This document shows positions 5,856 to 7,616 of a stretch of 7,616 nt of DNA, piece after piece. The notes beneath the pieces were generated by a model. The model worked only from the letters and a program-made list of their open reading frames with translations. It was not told where the DNA came from and ran no database searches. The stretch covers positions 1 to 7,616 of the forward strand of contig CABVRQ010000123.1 in NCBI GenBank assembly GCA_902500695.1. Reading direction: 5' to 3'. The position numbers and the translations under genes are program-made. This stretch comes from an uncultured Nitrospira sp. (lineage in GTDB: Bacteria; Nitrospirota; Nitrospiria; Nitrospirales; UBA8639). Positions within the stretch are counted from its first letter, which is position 1, and each line of letters opens with the position of its first letter.

Positions 5856-5880
5856 GGATGAAGAATGACGTTCATCATCC
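5856..5880. promoter_or_regulatory. Fur-box-like dyad upstream of the Asp-box gene
   Basis: A 25-base imperfect dyad centred on 5868: ten of twelve base pairs are symmetric (outer arms GGATGA and TCATCC, inner GAA and TTC). On the minus strand, the 19 bases from 5879 down to 5861 match the classic Fur consensus at 13 of 19 positions by my count. It lies 28 bases before the ATG at 5828, where a repressor would block transcription of the block below. A weak TACATT follows as a possible -10. The identity of the regulator is inference. Confidence 0.45.
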
Positions 5881-6011
5881 CTAAAGGTGAGAGAGTGTAG
5901 TTTTACCAGAAGGGTGAAAGCCTAAGCTACTTTAAGATGAGGAGTTCGGGTCGTAAACGCACCAGATGCCAATGCATACTACAGTTTTTCCGGTAAATGA
6001 AATAACTTGAA

Positions 6012-6024
6012 CAATTTAAAATTG
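6012..6024. repeat. A+T-rich palindrome after the PepSY gene
   Basis: CAATTT and AAATTG flank a single central base, in the 222-base gap between the PepSY gene and the Asp-box gene. It is too A+T-rich to be a good terminator. I see no G+C-rich hairpin with a T-run in this gap, so leftward read-through from the PepSY gene into the next block is possible. Confidence 0.3.
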
Positions 6025-6050
6025 CTGAAAACGTGACAGAGAGATTACCT

Positions 6051-7427
6051 TCAGACGTGTTTTTCAAGCCCAAGCCAAAGGGCAAGTGGAGGAACCCGGC
6101 GAAGGAGCAGTTTCTCAATGAGCAGAATCGATGTTAGAGAAGCGGCAAACAAGGGAAGGTAGAGACAGAAGAATAGGAGCAACATCATGAATCCGATTGA
6201 AAATGGTTGGGCTTGGGGTAGGGGAGGAGCACCCAGTAGTCCGGAAGGACGACGACGCCACCACATGAGAATGCCGCTTGTCACCACCACGAGGAGACCC
6301 CCGGCAGTGAACACCCCCAGTACCACATTGGGCCAACCGAACAGTTGCCCTTCATGAGCTGCCACACCGAAGCCGATTATCCGGTCCAACACATGACGGT
6401 CTTCAAAGTTTTCCCGTTGTAGAACGGCCCCGGTAGTGGCATCCAACATGACTTTGACTCGTTGTGGACGGTTCTGAGTGTCCGACTTGGCAGTCCAATG
6501 GCCTTCGGGACGAGCAGGGGGCATTATGAAGACAGGAGGGGGGAGATCTAGCGCACGAACAGAGGGCAGGAGGATATCGATCGGAGAATAGTCCAAGAGA
6601 GGGTCCACAGTGTTAGCGGGAAGAATTGTCTGACCGGTATGGGCGAGATGTTCCCCTGAAGGATCCTGTTTCGTGTTCCGGGAAGTTGCCCCGACCGTCC
6701 AATCCTGTTCCACGACGGCGGTTCCGGTCACACGACGAATTTCTTTGAAATACTCACCCCACACCTTGGCCCAGGGAAGTCCCGTGACGAGTAAAAACAG
6801 AACAAACAGAGAGATCCAGAAACCTGTGACGGCATGAAGATCCCGCCAGAATCCTCGCGAGCCACGGTTTAACCGGGGATAGATGATCCCACCCAACCCT
6901 GGTGCATCCCGCGGCCACCACAAATACAAGCCGGTGGTGATCATGATGATCGCCCAGGAGGCAGCCAATTCGACAAAGGCTGAGCCGATATTGCCCATCA
7001 GCAATTCCCCATGAAAATGAAACACCATTCTGGTAAACCGGTCCTCTTCCGGAATGATTTTCAAAATGTCTACGGTTGCAGGGTGCACATACACACGAAT
7101 GCGTTCCCCCCGACTTTTCACAATGATCCGGGTTGCGTCATTCTGTTCGTTCGGCAGTTCATACGCGGAGAGCGTAGAACCCGGGACGGCGTGAAGGGCA
7201 GCATCCACTTGAGCCTGTGCCGTCGTATGGGGGCCAGTGAAGGAAACACGATCATAGGGGCGGTCGAGCCAGGCATTAATCTGGGGTGTGAATAAATAGA
7301 TCCCTCCGCTGACCGCCAATAACACGATAAAGGGAACACAAAATACGCCGGCATAAAAATGCCAGCGCCAGACTGTACGGGAATCGGGCCAGGAGCGAGA
7401 TGGTGTTGGTGTGGCTCGTAAGGACAT
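6051..7427 (-). CDS. PepSY-associated inner-membrane protein (FoxB/PiuB-like)
   Basis: A 458-residue inner-membrane protein of the PepSY_TM family. Visible features in order: a first membrane helix at about 22-47 beginning WRWHFYAGVFC (His23); a periplasmic PepSY-like part at about 65-135; FHFHGELLMG (His137, His139); a helix at 147-170 ending LYLWWPR; WRDLHAVTGFW (His198) and a helix to about 220; a large periplasmic segment to about 345; AAHEGQLFG (His358) before a helix at 366-390 ending MWWRRRP; and a last hydrophobic segment at 411-437. In FoxB-type relatives such membrane-edge histidines bind heme, and the protein reduces ferric siderophores in the periplasm. PiuB relatives sit with TonB receptors in iron uptake. 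The role here is inferred from family and context. The start at 7427 has a weak ribosome binding site but is the natural one ahead of the first helix. Confidence 0.88.
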   Translation of the reverse strand: MSLRATPTPSRSWPDSRTVWRWHFYAGVFCVPFIVLLAVSGGIYLFTPQINAWLDRPYDRVSFTGPHTTAQAQVDAALHAVPGSTLSAYELPNEQNDATRIIVKSRGERIRVYVHPATVDILKIIPEEDRFTRMVFHFHGELLMGNIGSAFVELAASWAIIMITTGLYLWWPRDAPGLGGIIYPRLNRGSRGFWRDLHAVTGFWISLFVLFLLVTGLPWAKVWGEYFKEIRRVTGTAVVEQDWTVGATSRNTKQDPSGEHLAHTGQTILPANTVDPLLDYSPIDILLPSVRALDLPPPVFIMPPARPEGHWTAKSDTQNRPQRVKVMLDATTGAVLQRENFEDRHVLDRIIGFGVAAHEGQLFGWPNVVLGVFTAGGLLVVVTSGILMWWRRRPSGLLGAPPLPQAQPFSIGFMMLLLFFCLYLPLFAASLTSILLIEKLLLRRVPPLALWLGLEKHV

Positions 7428-7482
7428 AAAGATGCGTCAGTGTAATTTAAAAAATATGGCAAACAGTTTTGAAAAGAAGAAC

Positions 7483-7511
7483 AGAATAGGGTTTTTGAAT
7501 ATTTTTGTCTT
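7483..7511 (-). promoter_or_regulatory. Candidate promoter of the PepSY gene
   Basis: On the minus strand AAGACA (7506-7511, four of six matches to the -35 consensus) is followed after 17 bases by TATTCT (7483-7488, four of six to the -10). It lies in an A+T-rich stretch 56 bases before the PepSY start. Neither box is strong; the A+T-rich context makes chance matches likely. Confidence 0.28.
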
Positions 7512-7552
7512 TTCTCAGCCCGCCATGATTCGATGAGGCCTTCATCAAATTG

Positions 7553-7615
7553 TTAGGCCCTGAAGGCAGCCACAAGCCGGATCCCGGCCAGCAGGCAGAT
7601 CAGCCATAGGCTGAA
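7553..7615 (-). CDS. C-terminal end of a probable membrane protein (partial)
   Basis: One minus-strand frame enters from the right edge and ends at TAA (7553-7555). Its 20 residues, SLWLICLLAGIRLVAAFRA in core, read as a hydrophobic helix followed by a short basic tail, typical of a membrane protein C-terminus. The other two minus frames give no such pattern. It lies 125 bases upstream of the PepSY gene on the same strand. Small membrane proteins such as DUF3325 or DUF3649 often neighbour PepSY iron-uptake genes, so one of these is a reasonable guess, but 20 residues cannot prove it. Confidence 0.4.
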   Translation of the reverse strand, partial: FSLWLICLLAGIRLVAAFRA

Positions 7616-7616
7616 C

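Noticed and set aside
5944..5990. Sigma54-like element on the minus strand (TGGCAT followed by GC)
   Set aside because: The spacing between the GG and GC doublets is off by a base and the TTGC box is missing.
5927..6118. 63-codon minus-strand frame at the end of the PepSY gene
   Set aside because: It overlaps the PepSY C-terminus out of frame, has no ribosome binding site that I can see and no recognisable features.

Overview
The window looks like a chromosomal segment of a Gram-negative bacterium with about 50% G+C. It carries a TonB-dependent outer-membrane receptor, a PepSY-type inner-membrane protein, a periplasmic TlpA-like thioredoxin and a histidine-rich periplasmic protein of the SmbP type, first described in the ammonia oxidiser Nitrosomonas europaea. 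The protein style and the SmbP-like gene make a nitrifier such as Nitrospira my best guess. This is inference; there is no rRNA or other phylogenetic marker in the window.

Layout. Bases 1-142 may hold the end of a rightward gene. Bases 143-597 hold no convincing gene but do hold a plausible promoter (perfect TTGACA) and a 20-bp perfect dyad in front of the rightward smbP-like gene (598-951). A strong bidirectional terminator (979-1006) follows and separates smbP from everything to the right, which all reads leftward. In transcription order from the right edge this is: the tail of a small membrane protein (7615-7553), a PepSY membrane protein (7427-6051), an Asp-box (BNR) repeat protein with a CxCC motif (5828-4539), a TlpA-like thioredoxin (4542-4021), a small exported Cys/His protein with a CTWAC motif (4020-3682) and a 771-residue TonB-dependent receptor (3496-1181). 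The three middle genes are very tightly packed: an ATGA overlap, then a stop codon directly abutting a start codon.

How the genes may work together. TonB receptor plus PepSY protein is the classic pairing for siderophore or metal uptake: the receptor brings a chelate across the outer membrane, and PepSY proteins of the FoxB/PiuB type are linked to reductive release of iron. A Fur-box-like dyad (5856-5880) just upstream of the Asp-box gene fits metal control. The less usual part is the middle trio, an Asp-box propeller with clustered cysteines, a thioredoxin that could keep such cysteines reduced, and a small CTWAC protein. I propose these as a periplasmic metal-handling module between receptor and inner membrane. 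The metal could be iron or copper; the sequence does not decide. No mobile element, CRISPR array, tRNA or rRNA was seen.
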